DNA of 47,202 nucleotides from an uncultured Fibrobacterota bacterium. Its GTDB lineage: Bacteria > Fibrobacterota > Fibrobacteria > Fibrobacterales > Fibrobacteraceae. The DNA lies in contig CAIRAY010000140.1 of assembly GCA_903876665.1 (NCBI GenBank), positions 1 to 47,202 of the forward strand, in the 5' to 3' direction. This document shows, one piece after another, positions 33,016 through 42,045 of the stretch. The notes under the pieces were generated by a model that was not told the origin of the DNA, did no database searches, and worked only from the letters and a program-made list of their open reading frames with translations. The translations under genes and the position numbers were made by a program. Position 1 is the stretch's first letter. The number at the start of each line of letters is the position of its first letter.

Positions 33016-36000
33016 TCCAGCTTGCCACTTCCCAGGCGCGGGAGCTCGGGGATTTGCAAAACCCGAGAAGGACTCCATAGGGGTGGCAATTCACAGCTAC
33101 GCATCAATTCCGTGACCTCGCTAGCCGAAATCTTGGCGACGAAAAGAAGCACCACCCGTTCTCCTTTCACGGGATCGGGGATGGCGGTCACCAGAAACTC
33201 GATCTCATTTTTTCCCAATACTTCGCTGAGCTTGGATTCCACTGCACCCAAACTCACCATCTCTCCACCCAGTTTGGCAAAGCGGGAATAGCGGTCAACA
33301 ATAGTCAGGAATCCATCCGCATCTACATGGCCCTTGTCGCCACTCTTATACCAGCGCATTCCATCCATGGTGACAACGGCTTCCTGAGTACGCTCGGGGT
33401 CATCCAGGTACCCCTTCATGATTTGGCTACCCCCCACCAGAATCAGGCCATCGGCCCCAATGGGCAGGGACTCCAGCGTAACCGGGTCCACCACGCGGAA
33501 TTGACTACCAGGCAAGGGAAGACCTACTGTCCCAGGCTTGTGCCCCACCTGCACCACGAAGTCATCCATTAAAATATCCGCAATATTCACGCTGGCCACC
33601 GGCGTCGTTTCGGTGGTGCCAAAGCCTTCAAAAACTTCTAGGCCGAATTTTTGCCGGAATTGTAGGCGGACATCTTCCCGCAATTTTTCGGCTCCCGCCA
33701 CCACGAGACGCATGCTCTTGAACATGAGGGGATGCACATGCTTGCTGGTGGAATACATGCGCAAGAAGGTACTGGTTCCACAAAGAATCGTTACACGATG
33801 TTCTGCACACAAACGCCCAACCGCCTTGGCATCGGTGGGATCAGGCTGGGTGACCAGGGGAATGCCCTCGAGAAGCGGCATCAAAGTGGTCATGGTAAGG
33901 CCGAAGGCATGGAACAAGGGCAAGGTGGAGAGCATGATGTCGTCCGCACTGGGGTTCAGCAACGAAGACACTTGGCGAATGTTACCCACCATATTGCGGT
34001 GAGTGAGCTCCACTCCCTTGGGCGTACCCTCGGATCCGGAGCTGAAGAGAATTGCAGCCGTATCATCCAAACTCACTTTTTGGAAGCGGGTCATTTCGAG
34101 CCACCAGGCCGGAAGAAAAAAGGCCCGGAGCAAATTACACACAAACGCGGACGGAGGAATTTTGGCCTTAATGTCTTCCAAATCCACCAGCTTGCAGACG
34201 CTTTCCAAACCAGACAAATCAAGCCCTCGGCCTAAAAGTTTTTCGCGGAATTTGATGGAGGTAAATATAGTGCGGAGCCCGGCCTTGCGGGCACAGGCTA
34301 GCAACACCTCGGGGGAGCTGGTGTAGTTCATGTGCACCAAGGTTTTGCCTCGCATCAGAAGAGCCAGAGTGGTAATGACTCCACCGGCGGATGGTGGCAG
34401 AATCACGCCTACCCGGGACTCTCCACGGGTTAGGGCATCTAGACGCGGAGCAAATGCCAGCACGGCTCCAAGCAACTTGGTTCCGGAAAAATGCACGCGG
34501 TCATGACCCAAAATTGCGGGAGCGCTACCCACCCGCTTTGCGGTGCGTAACCAGGTCTGGGCAAGGGGGCGCATGGAGGATATGTGTTCGCTCCAGGCTT
34601 CAATGGACAACTCCTGAACACGTTGCTTGACGGCCGAGGCGTCGCTTTGGCAAGGCATGCCCGTTCCAAAGCAAACGGTGACCACGCGAGAACCCAGACC
34701 CCGGACATTTTGTCGATATTTGCCTGCAGCAAAGGAATAATTGGAACCCCACAGACCCTGCATGTAGAAGGGAACAATCGTCGCACCGGTATCCAGGGCA
34801 GCCTTCTCAAAACCCGAACGAAACACACTTAAATGACCATTGCGGGAAATATGTCCTTCGGGGAACAAAGCCACGGCATCCCCGGCCTTTAAGGCCTCGC
34901 GAACAGCAGTCAGCGCGGAAGCGGAACCACCGGCCGAAATGGGGATCACCTGGAGACGATTGAGCAACCAGCGCAAATACCACTTTTCATAGTAGTCCCT
35001 ATGCATCACAAAGCGGATAGGCCGTGGGCAGGACATCTGCAAAAATGCCCAGTCGATCCAGCTGATATGATTGCCCAAAAACAGAACCCCGCCTTCGGAT
35101 GGGATTTTTCCAATTCCCAGAACCTGTAGCTTATAGCGCTGGGAAAACACACCACGCAACAGCTGCCGGATCATGGACTGGGGAAGTACATATACCGAAT
35201 ACAACAGGGCACCTAATCCCACAAAACCCAGGATGAAAAACATGGTGCGCTGCGAATAGCCCAGCTGGGACAAAAGAATGGTACCACCCAGGAATAGCAA
35301 CATCACCACGGTCTGCACAAAATTATTGGCGGCGATGATATGCCCTGCCGTGTTCTCCTTGGTGTGGTATTGAACTAGAGAATTGAATGGCACCAGGAGT
35401 ACTCCCCCAAAGAATCCAAAGACGGCAAAGAGGATTCCAAAAATGACCGGGGAATGCAAATGAGGCAAGGCAAACAAACAGACGGTGAGGCCAAGTGCAC
35501 CAAAGGGAATCAGGCCTGTCTCAATGAAATTTTTGGACATACGGGCCGCATACCAGGAGCCAGCTGCGATTCCGATGGCTGCGATCGCGAGAATTCCATT
35601 GATCACCAAGGTATTCTCTTCTCCGCTGACCTCTTTTAAATGGGCGCCAAAGCTCGACAGCAAGACTTGATTCACCGCCCAGAAAACCGAAAGCCCGATG
35701 ATGGAATGCCGGATGGCAATGTTGGACCAGGCATCCCGTAAATGGTCGCGCAAATATCCAGTATTCAGGTAATGCGGAATATGGAATTTCAAATCCGGAT
35801 CGGCCTTTCCGATACGAGGCACACGCAAGGCAAAAAGGAATTCAGAGACCGTCAAAGCCACCAGGAACCAGCCCGCAATCTTTACCTGCATCAAAATTTC
35901 ACCTGGAGTTTTTGCGGAGGCGTTATAGAAGTGTTCGAAAATTACGGTGTAACAAAGAGTACCCAAAAGGATGGCCGCAATGGTCAAACCCTGAATGGCG

Positions 36001-36449
36001 GAATTGGCTACCGCCAAGTTGCGCGCGCCCACCAGCTCCTTGATGAAGCCATACTTGGAAGGACTGTAGATGGCGGCTTGCAGAGCCAAGGCAAAAGTCA
36101 ACCAGAAGGCCCCCATGAACCACCCTTGATAATAGCAGAAGGTAATGAGCAGCGCGATGGGAATGGCACAGAAGGAGGCAACGCGAATTACCTTGTCTTT
36201 TGCAAACTTGTCGGACAAAAATCCCGCGGGAGTGAACACCATGACAAAGGGAAGCAAAATCATGGCCTGAATCACTGCGGTGAAAAGCACCAGCGTGGAC
36301 CCGTTGTAGAACTTGAACACCGTATTCTGGATGACAATTTTATGCCCCAGATCCACAAAGGCATTAATGAACGCTACGAAGAGAAATGGGATAATTCCGC
36401 GAATCGACCAAAAGCCGGGCGTTGAGGAATTTTGGCTGGAACTGGACAT
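32973..36449 (-). CDS. LplT transporter - PlsC acyltransferase - acyl-ACP synthetase fusion
   Basis: 1158 aa from ATG 36449 (AAAGGAG 7 nt upstream). Residues 1-425 are an MFS transporter (about 12 membrane segments, LplT-like). Residues 430-640 are a PlsC-type 1-acyltransferase with NHISWID (H461 and D466) and FPEGH. Residues 650-1158 are an AMP-forming acyl-ACP/CoA synthetase with SSGSEGTPKG (803-812), GFGTTETTP, SGDKGHVDADGF and the C-terminal catalytic Lys in GSGKLDYGTAK. Together the parts would flip lysophospholipids inward and re-acylate them (the LplT-Aas cycle). Such three-part fusions are known in other phyla. Confidence 0.9.
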   Translation of the reverse strand: MSSSSQNSSTPGFWSIRGIIPFLFVAFINAFVDLGHKIVIQNTVFKFYNGSTLVLFTAVIQAMILLPFVMVFTPAGFLSDKFAKDKVIRVASFCAIPIALLITFCYYQGWFMGAFWLTFALALQAAIYSPSKYGFIKELVGARNLAVANSAIQGLTIAAILLGTLCYTVIFEHFYNASAKTPGEILMQVKIAGWFLVALTVSEFLFALRVPRIGKADPDLKFHIPHYLNTGYLRDHLRDAWSNIAIRHSIIGLSVFWAVNQVLLSSFGAHLKEVSGEENTLVINGILAIAAIGIAAGSWYAARMSKNFIETGLIPFGALGLTVCLFALPHLHSPVIFGILFAVFGFFGGVLLVPFNSLVQYHTKENTAGHIIAANNFVQTVVMLLFLGGTILLSQLGYSQRTMFFILGFVGLGALLYSVYVLPQSMIRQLLRGVFSQRYKLQVLGIGKIPSEGGVLFLGNHISWIDWAFLQMSCPRPIRFVMHRDYYEKWYLRWLLNRLQVIPISAGGSASALTAVREALKAGDAVALFPEGHISRNGHLSVFRSGFEKAALDTGATIVPFYMQGLWGSNYSFAAGKYRQNVRGLGSRVVTVCFGTGMPCQSDASAVKQRVQELSIEAWSEHISSMRPLAQTWLRTAKRVGSAPAILGHDRVHFSGTKLLGAVLAFAPRLDALTRGESRVGVILPPSAGGVITTLALLMRGKTLVHMNYTSSPEVLLACARKAGLRTIFTSIKFREKLLGRGLDLSGLESVCKLVDLEDIKAKIPPSAFVCNLLRAFFLPAWWLEMTRFQKVSLDDTAAILFSSGSEGTPKGVELTHRNMVGNIRQVSSLLNPSADDIMLSTLPLFHAFGLTMTTLMPLLEGIPLVTQPDPTDAKAVGRLCAEHRVTILCGTSTFLRMYSTSKHVHPLMFKSMRLVVAGAEKLREDVRLQFRQKFGLEVFEGFGTTETTPVASVNIADILMDDFVVQVGHKPGTVGLPLPGSQFRVVDPVTLESLPIGADGLILVGGSQIMKGYLDDPERTQEAVVTMDGMRWYKSGDKGHVDADGFLTIVDRYSRFAKLGGEMVSLGAVESKLSEVLGKNEIEFLVTAIPDPVKGERVVLLFVAKISASEVTELMRSCELPPLWSPSRVLQIPELPRLGSGKLDYGTAKRLAAEVGG

Positions 36450-36507
36450 AATAAATCTCCTTTTGCATTTCTTTACGCAACATCTATGCCAATGATGAAT
36501 AGATAGG

Positions 36508-36578
36508 CAGTCACCCCCGCTATTGCCTGTCACACCCGCGCAGGCGAGGGTGACGGTGGGATTGTCGCCTAGGTGACA
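36508..36578. repeat. REP-like GTCAC palindrome cluster
   Basis: Hairpin GTCACACCCGCG (36529-36540) / GGCGAGGGTGAC (36543-36554) is nested within outer GTCACC (36510-36515) and GGTGAC (36572-36577). It has the look of dispersed intergenic REP sequences and lies upstream of the LplT-PlsC-synthetase gene. Confidence 0.5.
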
Positions 36579-36604
36579 AACAATGGCTCTGTTTGGATTG
36601 TAGA

Positions 36605-36635
36605 AATAATCTGCGCACAGGATGCGCAGATTATT
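36605..36635 (-). terminator. Hairpin terminator downstream of purB
   Basis: A perfect 12-bp stem (AATAATCTGCGC at 36605-36616, complement at 36624-36635) with a 7-base loop begins 21 nt after the purB stop on the minus strand. The T tract after it is weak (ATTATTTC), so termination may be partial. Confidence 0.6.
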
Positions 36636-36656
36636 GCGCGGACATTTTACCGCAGA

Positions 36657-38096
36657 TTATACCTTGAGCTCGCCGGCACCCACACTTTTCCAGTCATCAA
36701 ACTGGCCAATGTAGGGAAGAACTTCACCCGTAACGAATTCTTGCACTTGTTCGGGACCACGGCCCACGAACTTGCGCAGATCCAGAATGCGGTCAAGATC
36801 CACCTGAGTCAGACCAAATTTTCCGCTGTCTAAAATGCGCTGGAGCAGGTCGTTGTCCTTGCCCTCTTCCTTGACCACGCGGGCGGCCTGCATGGAGAGC
36901 TGACGGATTTCTTCGTGCAAAAGCTGACGATCGCCACCTTTTTTGACACATTCCATGATGATATTTTCGGTGGCCATGAAGGGGAGCTCGGCCATGATGC
37001 GCTTTTCGAGCACCTTGGGGTACACCACCATTCCACTCGCCACATTTTCTGCAATGATCAGCATGGCATCCGTAGCCAGAAAAGCTTCGGGGATGGCGAG
37101 ACGCTTGTTCGCACTATCATCCAGTGTGCGCTCGAACCATTGGGTCGCCTGGGTGAAGGCGGTCGCGTTGGGCATGGCCATCACAAAGCGCGCCAAGGAA
37201 CCAATGCGCTCGGAGCGCATGGGGTTTCGTTTGTATGCCATGGCGGAGCTTCCGATCTGATCCTTCTCAAAGGGTTCTTCCACTTCTTTCAGGCCCTGCA
37301 TCAAGCGCAGGTCGGTGCTGAATTTGGAAAGCGAGGTCGCGAGCGAAGCCAAGGTATTGTTGACGCGATGGTCCCACTTGCGGGTGTAGGTCTGGCCTGT
37401 GATGGTGAGGCATTTCTTAAAGCCCGCACGCTCGGTCACATAAAGGTCAAGGGCCTTGATTTTTTCGTGATCACCCTCGAAGAGCTCCATGAAGCTCGCC
37501 TGGGTACCCGTGGTGCCCTTGACTCCGCGGAAGGGAAGCACTTCGACCAGATGATCCACCTCTTCCAGGTCAATCAGGAGATCCTGAATCCACAAACAGA
37601 CACGCTTGCCCACGGTGGTTAGCTGAGCGGCCTGAAAATGGGTGGCACCCAATTGAGGCATGTCCTTGTATTGCAGGGCAAAAGCAGAAAACTTGTCCAG
37701 CACGCGACAAAGGCGACGGCGCACATAAACCAGGCCTTGCTGCATTTGAATCAGGTCCGTATTGTCGGCCACGTAGGCGCTAGTCGCTCCCAGATGGATG
37801 ATTCCCTTGGCCTTGGGGCATTGCAGGCCGTAGGCGTGCACATGGGCCATGACATCGTGACGACGGCGCTTTTCTTCGGCCTCGGCCTCGGTCCAGTTGA
37901 TGTCGGCTTCGTGCGCTTTCAATTCAGAAATCTGCTCGTCCGTAATGGATAGCCCGAGAGACTTTTCACCTTCTGCGAGTAGGATCCAGAGCTTGCGCCA
38001 GGTCTGATGCTTATACTGGGGAGAAAAGAGAAAACTCATTTCCTTGGAAGCATAACGACTGATCAGGGGACTCTCAAACTGGTCGTGATTGGACAC
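36657..38096 (-). CDS. purB: Adenylosuccinate lyase, long eukaryote-like type
   Basis: 479 aa from GTG 38096 (GAGG 5 nt upstream). That start includes SPLISRYASKEM, the expected beginning of this subfamily; a frame open to 38510 is only an overlap with the methyltransferase gene. Motifs RRHDVMAHVHAYG, GIIHLGATSAYVADNTDL, THFQAAQLTTVGKR, GVKGTTGTQASF, the catalytic-loop GSSAMAYKRNPMRSE and ELPFMATENIIM resemble animal ADSL more than the Bacillus type. It splits adenylosuccinate and SAICAR in purine synthesis. Confidence 0.95.
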   Translation of the reverse strand: MSNHDQFESPLISRYASKEMSFLFSPQYKHQTWRKLWILLAEGEKSLGLSITDEQISELKAHEADINWTEAEAEEKRRRHDVMAHVHAYGLQCPKAKGIIHLGATSAYVADNTDLIQMQQGLVYVRRRLCRVLDKFSAFALQYKDMPQLGATHFQAAQLTTVGKRVCLWIQDLLIDLEEVDHLVEVLPFRGVKGTTGTQASFMELFEGDHEKIKALDLYVTERAGFKKCLTITGQTYTRKWDHRVNNTLASLATSLSKFSTDLRLMQGLKEVEEPFEKDQIGSSAMAYKRNPMRSERIGSLARFVMAMPNATAFTQATQWFERTLDDSANKRLAIPEAFLATDAMLIIAENVASGMVVYPKVLEKRIMAELPFMATENIIMECVKKGGDRQLLHEEIRQLSMQAARVVKEEGKDNDLLQRILDSGKFGLTQVDLDRILDLRKFVGRGPEQVQEFVTGEVLPYIGQFDDWKSVGAGELKV

Positions 38097-38151
38097 GGAA
38101 ACCTCGGGTGGCGGGAATAACAGCCCCCAAAGATAAAAAAACGATTGGAAA

Positions 38152-38910
38152 TCAGGTTGCCGAAGGGCCCCTATAATAGCTGGTTTCGAAGCGGCGGGCC
38201 TTGAGTACTTCGAGAAAACAACCAGGCTGGCTTGTTCTACGCAGACGAAAGAAAATGCCGGTGGCAAGGCTGGGGAAGATCCGGGCCAAAAGTTTGGCCA
38301 ACCCCTCGGGGAAGGGATAAAAGCCACTGCCATCAATCGCTTCCAAAGTAAAATGACCGTCCGTGGTGGCAAAGCGGGAAAAACCCGGGATGGTAAAACC
38401 TCGCACATGGGGGCCAAGAACCTTATTGGACGAGGGTTGGTGGCCCAACACCAATAAAAGCCGATCGTGCCAGGTGGCCATATTGGGGACACCCACCAGA
38501 AACAATCCACCAGGCTTCAGCACCCGGGAAACCTCGCCCAAAATCCAAAAGAGGTCTTTGGCATGTTCCAGAACTTGGTTGGCCATCACCACATCAAAGC
38601 TTGCATCCGCAAAGGGAAGCGCATCGCGTTCAATATCGAGATCTACTGTGGTGATTCCCTTACTGGCACAGGTTTCGCGGTAGGGGGTCCACCCTTCGAC
38701 GCCAAGCAATTCGACTGGATTCGCGGTAGAGGCCGCTATGCCCGCCAAATCATCGCCAAGTCCACACCCGAGATCGAGAATGCGGGTGGAGCAGGCAGGA
38801 CGGGTGGCACTTAATGCCCACTTGCGTAGGATGGGCCTTCCGTAGCACAAATGCTCCGTTCCGGATTTTAAATTCTGGAAAAATCGATAAACGTTATCAA
38901 AAATACTCAT
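38152..38910 (-). CDS. Class I SAM-dependent methyltransferase
   Basis: 252 aa from ATG 38910, the first start after the stop of the zinc-ribbon gene 10 bp upstream. SAM-binding motif I is RILDLGCGLGDDLAG; VDLDIERDALPFADASFDVVMANQVLEH gives motifs II-III, and LKPGGLFLVGVPN follows. This is the Methyltransf_11 pattern. The substrate is not evident; similar proteins methylate sugars, lipids or quinones. No ribosome site is clear, so coupling to the upstream gene is likely. Confidence 0.75.
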   Translation of the reverse strand: MSIFDNVYRFFQNLKSGTEHLCYGRPILRKWALSATRPACSTRILDLGCGLGDDLAGIAASTANPVELLGVEGWTPYRETCASKGITTVDLDIERDALPFADASFDVVMANQVLEHAKDLFWILGEVSRVLKPGGLFLVGVPNMATWHDRLLLVLGHQPSSNKVLGPHVRGFTIPGFSRFATTDGHFTLEAIDGSGFYPFPEGLAKLLARIFPSLATGIFFRLRRTSQPGCFLEVLKARRFETSYYRGPSAT

Positions 38911-38920
38911 AGGGGAAGAG

Positions 38921-39289
38921 CTACCCGAGACGACGGAGGAATTCATCCACGTCATTAGTGGTTTCCAGGTCAATCATCAAGTCGAGCACGTCATCCTTGC
39001 TGATGGCCGTATCGCGAACAGGCTCACCCATGGAGTGGCGTTGCTCGGTGGCCCGGGGAGGCTTGCCAGGATGAACCCCGTGTACGCGCATGTAGCCTTG
39101 AACCGCCTTCAACTGTTTCTGTTGCAAATCAGCCATCTCAATTCCGTCCACTTCAAAGACTTCCCCGTAATAGTACATTAGGGGCGTTTTGCAATGGGAG
39201 CAGGACATCACAATGACCTGGGCTTCGTTTTCCAGTGAAATATCCACGACCTTCTGGCAGTGGGGGCAGCTAAATTGCAGGTTTGGCAT
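38921..39289 (-). CDS. Small zinc-ribbon protein of unknown function
   Basis: 122 aa from ATG 39289. Two Cys pairs, CPHC and CSHC, sit about 20 residues apart near the N terminus and form a zinc ribbon of the MJ0042/FmdB style. The rest is charged, with a DDVLDLMIDLETTNDVDEFLRRLG C terminus. The start is supported by a promoter-like sequence ending 7 nt upstream; an ATG at 39313 is in frame but lies inside that promoter. Function unknown. Confidence 0.6.
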   Translation of the reverse strand: MPNLQFSCPHCQKVVDISLENEAQVIVMSCSHCKTPLMYYYGEVFEVDGIEMADLQQKQLKAVQGYMRVHGVHPGKPPRATEQRHSMGEPVRDTAISKDDVLDLMIDLETTNDVDEFLRRLG

Positions 39290-39296
39290 ACTCAAC

Positions 39297-39326
39297 AATC
39301 TAATTCTTTCCATGCCCTGCGGGCAA
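39297..39326 (-). promoter_or_regulatory. Promoter-like sequence for the zinc-ribbon gene
   Basis: On the minus strand TTGCCC (39321-39326), an 18-nt spacer and TAGATT (39297-39302) precede ATG 39289 by 7 nt. This predicts a leaderless transcript. Confidence 0.45.
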
Positions 39327-39367
39327 GTGCTGGATATTCCGCACTGGAATTTGCTAGAGTTTGCGAT

Positions 39368-40555
39368 GTGACAAGCCTCACTCCACAATCCGTTCTCTCC
39401 CTTTTCAGGGATCCCAGGGTGCAAGTCATCCTGAAAGAATCCCTGAATACTCCAGTGGATCCCCTGAAACTTTCCAGCAAACTCGCCAAATCTTTTGATG
39501 CAGATGAACGCCGCTGGATCCTGGAATGGGCGGGCCTGCAAACAAAAATCTTCGAGAAATTCCCTGGAACAACCCCGCTTCTTTGTGACCGGCTGGCTCT
39601 GGAACAGGCAACCGGCATAGAAATTGGATCATGGAAGTCCAGAATTTGGCCTGCAGGATCCAAGGTCCTGGATCTTTGTTGCGGAATGGGTGGAGACAGC
39701 TTTTACCTCCCTCCGGGCATCGAGGTCACGGGAATCGACCTCGATCCCATGCGCATTTGCATGTACGAAGAAAACACCGCCCGCCTGGGTACCCCCCGCA
39801 AGGCGATCCTTGCCAACGCCCTGGCTCCAACCATCCGGGCCGATTTTTTTCAAATTGACCCCGCCCGACGGGCAGACCTGCAAGGCAATCAACGGCGAAT
39901 CCCCGACCTAACCCCGAATTGGAAGGAAATCGAGTCCATAATGCCCCATTACTCGGGTGGCGCAGTCAAGCTCCCTCCCGGATTCCCCCTGGATCAATTG
40001 CCTTCTACAGCATCCATTACCTATCTCGGATCCTTCCAGGACTGCCGAGAATGCCTGGTTTCGGTAGGATCCCTGGCCTCCAAGGATCCCAAGGTCCGTG
40101 CTGTTCTCGTTCCGGGAGGTCAGTGCTTTGACGCCGACAGATCGGAGGTGGAATCCTTCCGGCTCCAGACGTCTTCCCTAGGGAAATACCTCTTCGAGCC
40201 TTGCGCAACCTTGGTTCGCTCCCATTTGTTTCCCATTTATGCCAACCCCAGGGGCCTTTGGCAAATTGACGACCAGATTGCGTACCTGAGTGGAAATACC
40301 CCCTTGCCCGCCGATCCTTGGCTCACCGGCTATGAAGTCCTGGACTTCTGCCCCCTTGGGTTTGACCGTGTTCGCGCAATGCTCAAGTTTTTTGGAATTA
40401 AACCGATTGCACTAAAGAAGCGTGGTGTAGAGGTTGATCCGGTTGCCGAACTCAAGCGACTTGGGTCTTTCGGGGACCGTCCCGGAATCATTTTTTACAC
40501 CCGTGCCCAAAATCAAAAAATTGCGGTCTTGACCTGCAACCCAGAAAAGAAGTAA
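39368..40555 (+). CDS. SAM methyltransferase with THUMP-like domain
   Basis: 395 aa from GTG 39368. After an N-terminal helical region, VLDLCCGMGGDSFYLP is SAM motif I and GIDLDPMRICMYEENT motif II. FFQIDPARR (a DPxR motif) is the active-site signature of a conserved family with a C-terminal THUMP-like domain, here LTGYEVLDFCPLGFD onward. This family is thought to modify RNA, but the target is unknown. There is no ribosome site; TAGAGT lies 7 nt upstream of the GTG. Divergent from the zinc-ribbon gene across 78 bp. Confidence 0.7.
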   Translation: MTSLTPQSVLSLFRDPRVQVILKESLNTPVDPLKLSSKLAKSFDADERRWILEWAGLQTKIFEKFPGTTPLLCDRLALEQATGIEIGSWKSRIWPAGSKVLDLCCGMGGDSFYLPPGIEVTGIDLDPMRICMYEENTARLGTPRKAILANALAPTIRADFFQIDPARRADLQGNQRRIPDLTPNWKEIESIMPHYSGGAVKLPPGFPLDQLPSTASITYLGSFQDCRECLVSVGSLASKDPKVRAVLVPGGQCFDADRSEVESFRLQTSSLGKYLFEPCATLVRSHLFPIYANPRGLWQIDDQIAYLSGNTPLPADPWLTGYEVLDFCPLGFDRVRAMLKFFGIKPIALKKRGVEVDPVAELKRLGSFGDRPGIIFYTRAQNQKIAVLTCNPEKK

Positions 40556-40559
40556 TATA

Positions 40560-41768
40560 GTGGCAATGAAAGGCAATATCCTGATTATGGAAGATTCCGT
40601 CGCGCTGCTCAAGCTGACTCAAGCGATCCTTGAAAAGCACGGCTATACCGTAGACACGGCCCCCGATGGAAAACTCGGTCTGACCAAGGTATACAACAAG
40701 CAGTTCGATCTGATTCTTGTGGACCTGATGATGCCCGAGGTAGACGGGTTTGAAGTGATCTCCCGTGTCCACAATGAATTTCCCTCCTTGCCCATTATTT
40801 CTTTTTCTGCACACCCTGCACATTTAGTCGAAAAAAAAGCGATCTCGCTTGGAGCTTCCGAGTTTTTGCAAAAACCCTTGAAAGAAATCACGCTTCTGGC
40901 ATTTATCCGCAAATACCTGGACCTGGACACTTCGGTAAAAAAATCCGATGAAGTTTACCTGCCTTATGATAATGACCAGGCTTATCTGATTCAGCTCAAA
41001 TGTTGCCATATTTGCGGCTATGACCATGTGAATGTATTCAAGCCACGGCCTGAGGCCTTGATTGAGAACTGGCACAACGGACTCTTCCCGGTTTACCACT
41101 CCAGCGCTGGGTTCCTGAATTGGAACTTTGTTCGAACTCTGGTTTCGGTCTGTCCCTCCTGTCTTTTTGCCTCCCTTGACCCGTCGGATTTTGCCCAAGA
41201 CCGCAACGACCTGAATTTCCCCTACAAGATGGACGCAAAAAAGATCTTGGCCCGCAACATTTCCATCCGCAAAAAAATGGTCGATGCCAAGGATGAGCTG
41301 AGCCTGCAATTTTCCAATCCCAACCGTCGCAACGATGCGGTCATCAAATCATTCCAGCTTGCGGAGCGTTGCGCCAACGGCCTGGTGCTGGGAGACAAAG
41401 AAGGCGTCTACTGCGATTTGGGATTTTGCATCCTGATGCGGGGTGTCCTTGAATTCGTTTATGGAGGCGAGAAGGCAGAATTATTTGCCCGCCTGCGCGA
41501 ATCCCTGTCCATGTTCCTGAATCAATTGAAGATCCCCAATACCCGGCGACGGGTTAAAATCAGGGCATATTACTTCATCATCACCTTGCACATTGCGCTC
41601 AGCGAATCCATTCGCGCCAACGACATGAAGACCCAGCTCGAAAAGATGTACGCCGACATCGCCGTTGAGGACACCACCCAGGAAGAACGGATCTGGAGCG
41701 AGCGCATGCAATATGTCTGGACCAACGGCGTGGACATTGACGCGATCAAGCATCTAGATTGCTGGTGA
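40560..41768 (+). CDS. Response regulator receiver fused to DUF2225-like zinc domain
   Basis: 402 aa. Residues 5-120 are a CheY-like receiver: ED acidic pair at 11-12, phospho-acceptor D55 (LILVDLMMPE), and K105 (LQKPL). Residues 140-390 resemble DUF2225: CCHICGY (C149/C152) and VCPSC (C198/C201) form a likely zinc site, followed by a helical, TPR-like region with LAERCANGLVLG. No DNA-binding output domain is seen. The start may be GTG 40560 or ATG 40566. Starts 4 bp after the methyltransferase gene. No histidine kinase lies nearby. Confidence 0.75.
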   Translation: MAMKGNILIMEDSVALLKLTQAILEKHGYTVDTAPDGKLGLTKVYNKQFDLILVDLMMPEVDGFEVISRVHNEFPSLPIISFSAHPAHLVEKKAISLGASEFLQKPLKEITLLAFIRKYLDLDTSVKKSDEVYLPYDNDQAYLIQLKCCHICGYDHVNVFKPRPEALIENWHNGLFPVYHSSAGFLNWNFVRTLVSVCPSCLFASLDPSDFAQDRNDLNFPYKMDAKKILARNISIRKKMVDAKDELSLQFSNPNRRNDAVIKSFQLAERCANGLVLGDKEGVYCDLGFCILMRGVLEFVYGGEKAELFARLRESLSMFLNQLKIPNTRRRVKIRAYYFIITLHIALSESIRANDMKTQLEKMYADIAVEDTTQEERIWSERMQYVWTNGVDIDAIKHLDCW

Positions 41769-41778
41769 CTCCGACTCC

Positions 41779-41929
41779 GGTCGCCCAGCTCGCTTCGCTG
41801 GGACTTTCCGGCTGCATTCCTGCCCCACTTCGTTGGCCTCGTTCGGCATAGCTTGCTATGCGGTCACTCGGCCGCCTGGTTGGACAGGACTTCGCTCGGA
41901 AATTCTCCAGCGCTTCGAGCTGGGCGACC
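41779..41929. repeat. Large imperfect palindrome after the response-regulator gene
   Basis: GGTCGCCCAGCTCG (41779-41792) is perfectly complementary to 41916-41929; pairing continues inward with CGCTGG, TTTCCG/CGGAAA, CCTG-type arms, and ends in a central GCATAGC-TT-GCTATGC hairpin. The whole 151 bp could fold into one long stem-loop. It fills most of the 277-bp gap between 41768 and 42046; I see no gene in that gap. Confidence 0.7.
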
Positions 41930-42045
41930 TACGTATTATTTGGAGAGGGTTGATACGACGCTCCACCGAGGCATCGTCTCCACTTGGGGAGTCAGGGGTT
42001 TTGATGATTGCGGAGATTACCAGAAGATAACCTATTCCAAAGTGC

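Noticed and set aside
35742..36425. 227-codon plus-strand ORF opposite the LplT part
   Set aside because: Antisense shadow of the MFS transporter segment, which has clear membrane helices and downstream domains on the minus strand.
38097..38510. Upstream extension of the purB frame to 617 codons
   Set aside because: The extra part overlaps the methyltransferase gene in another frame, and the family N terminus begins right at GTG 38096 with a ribosome site.
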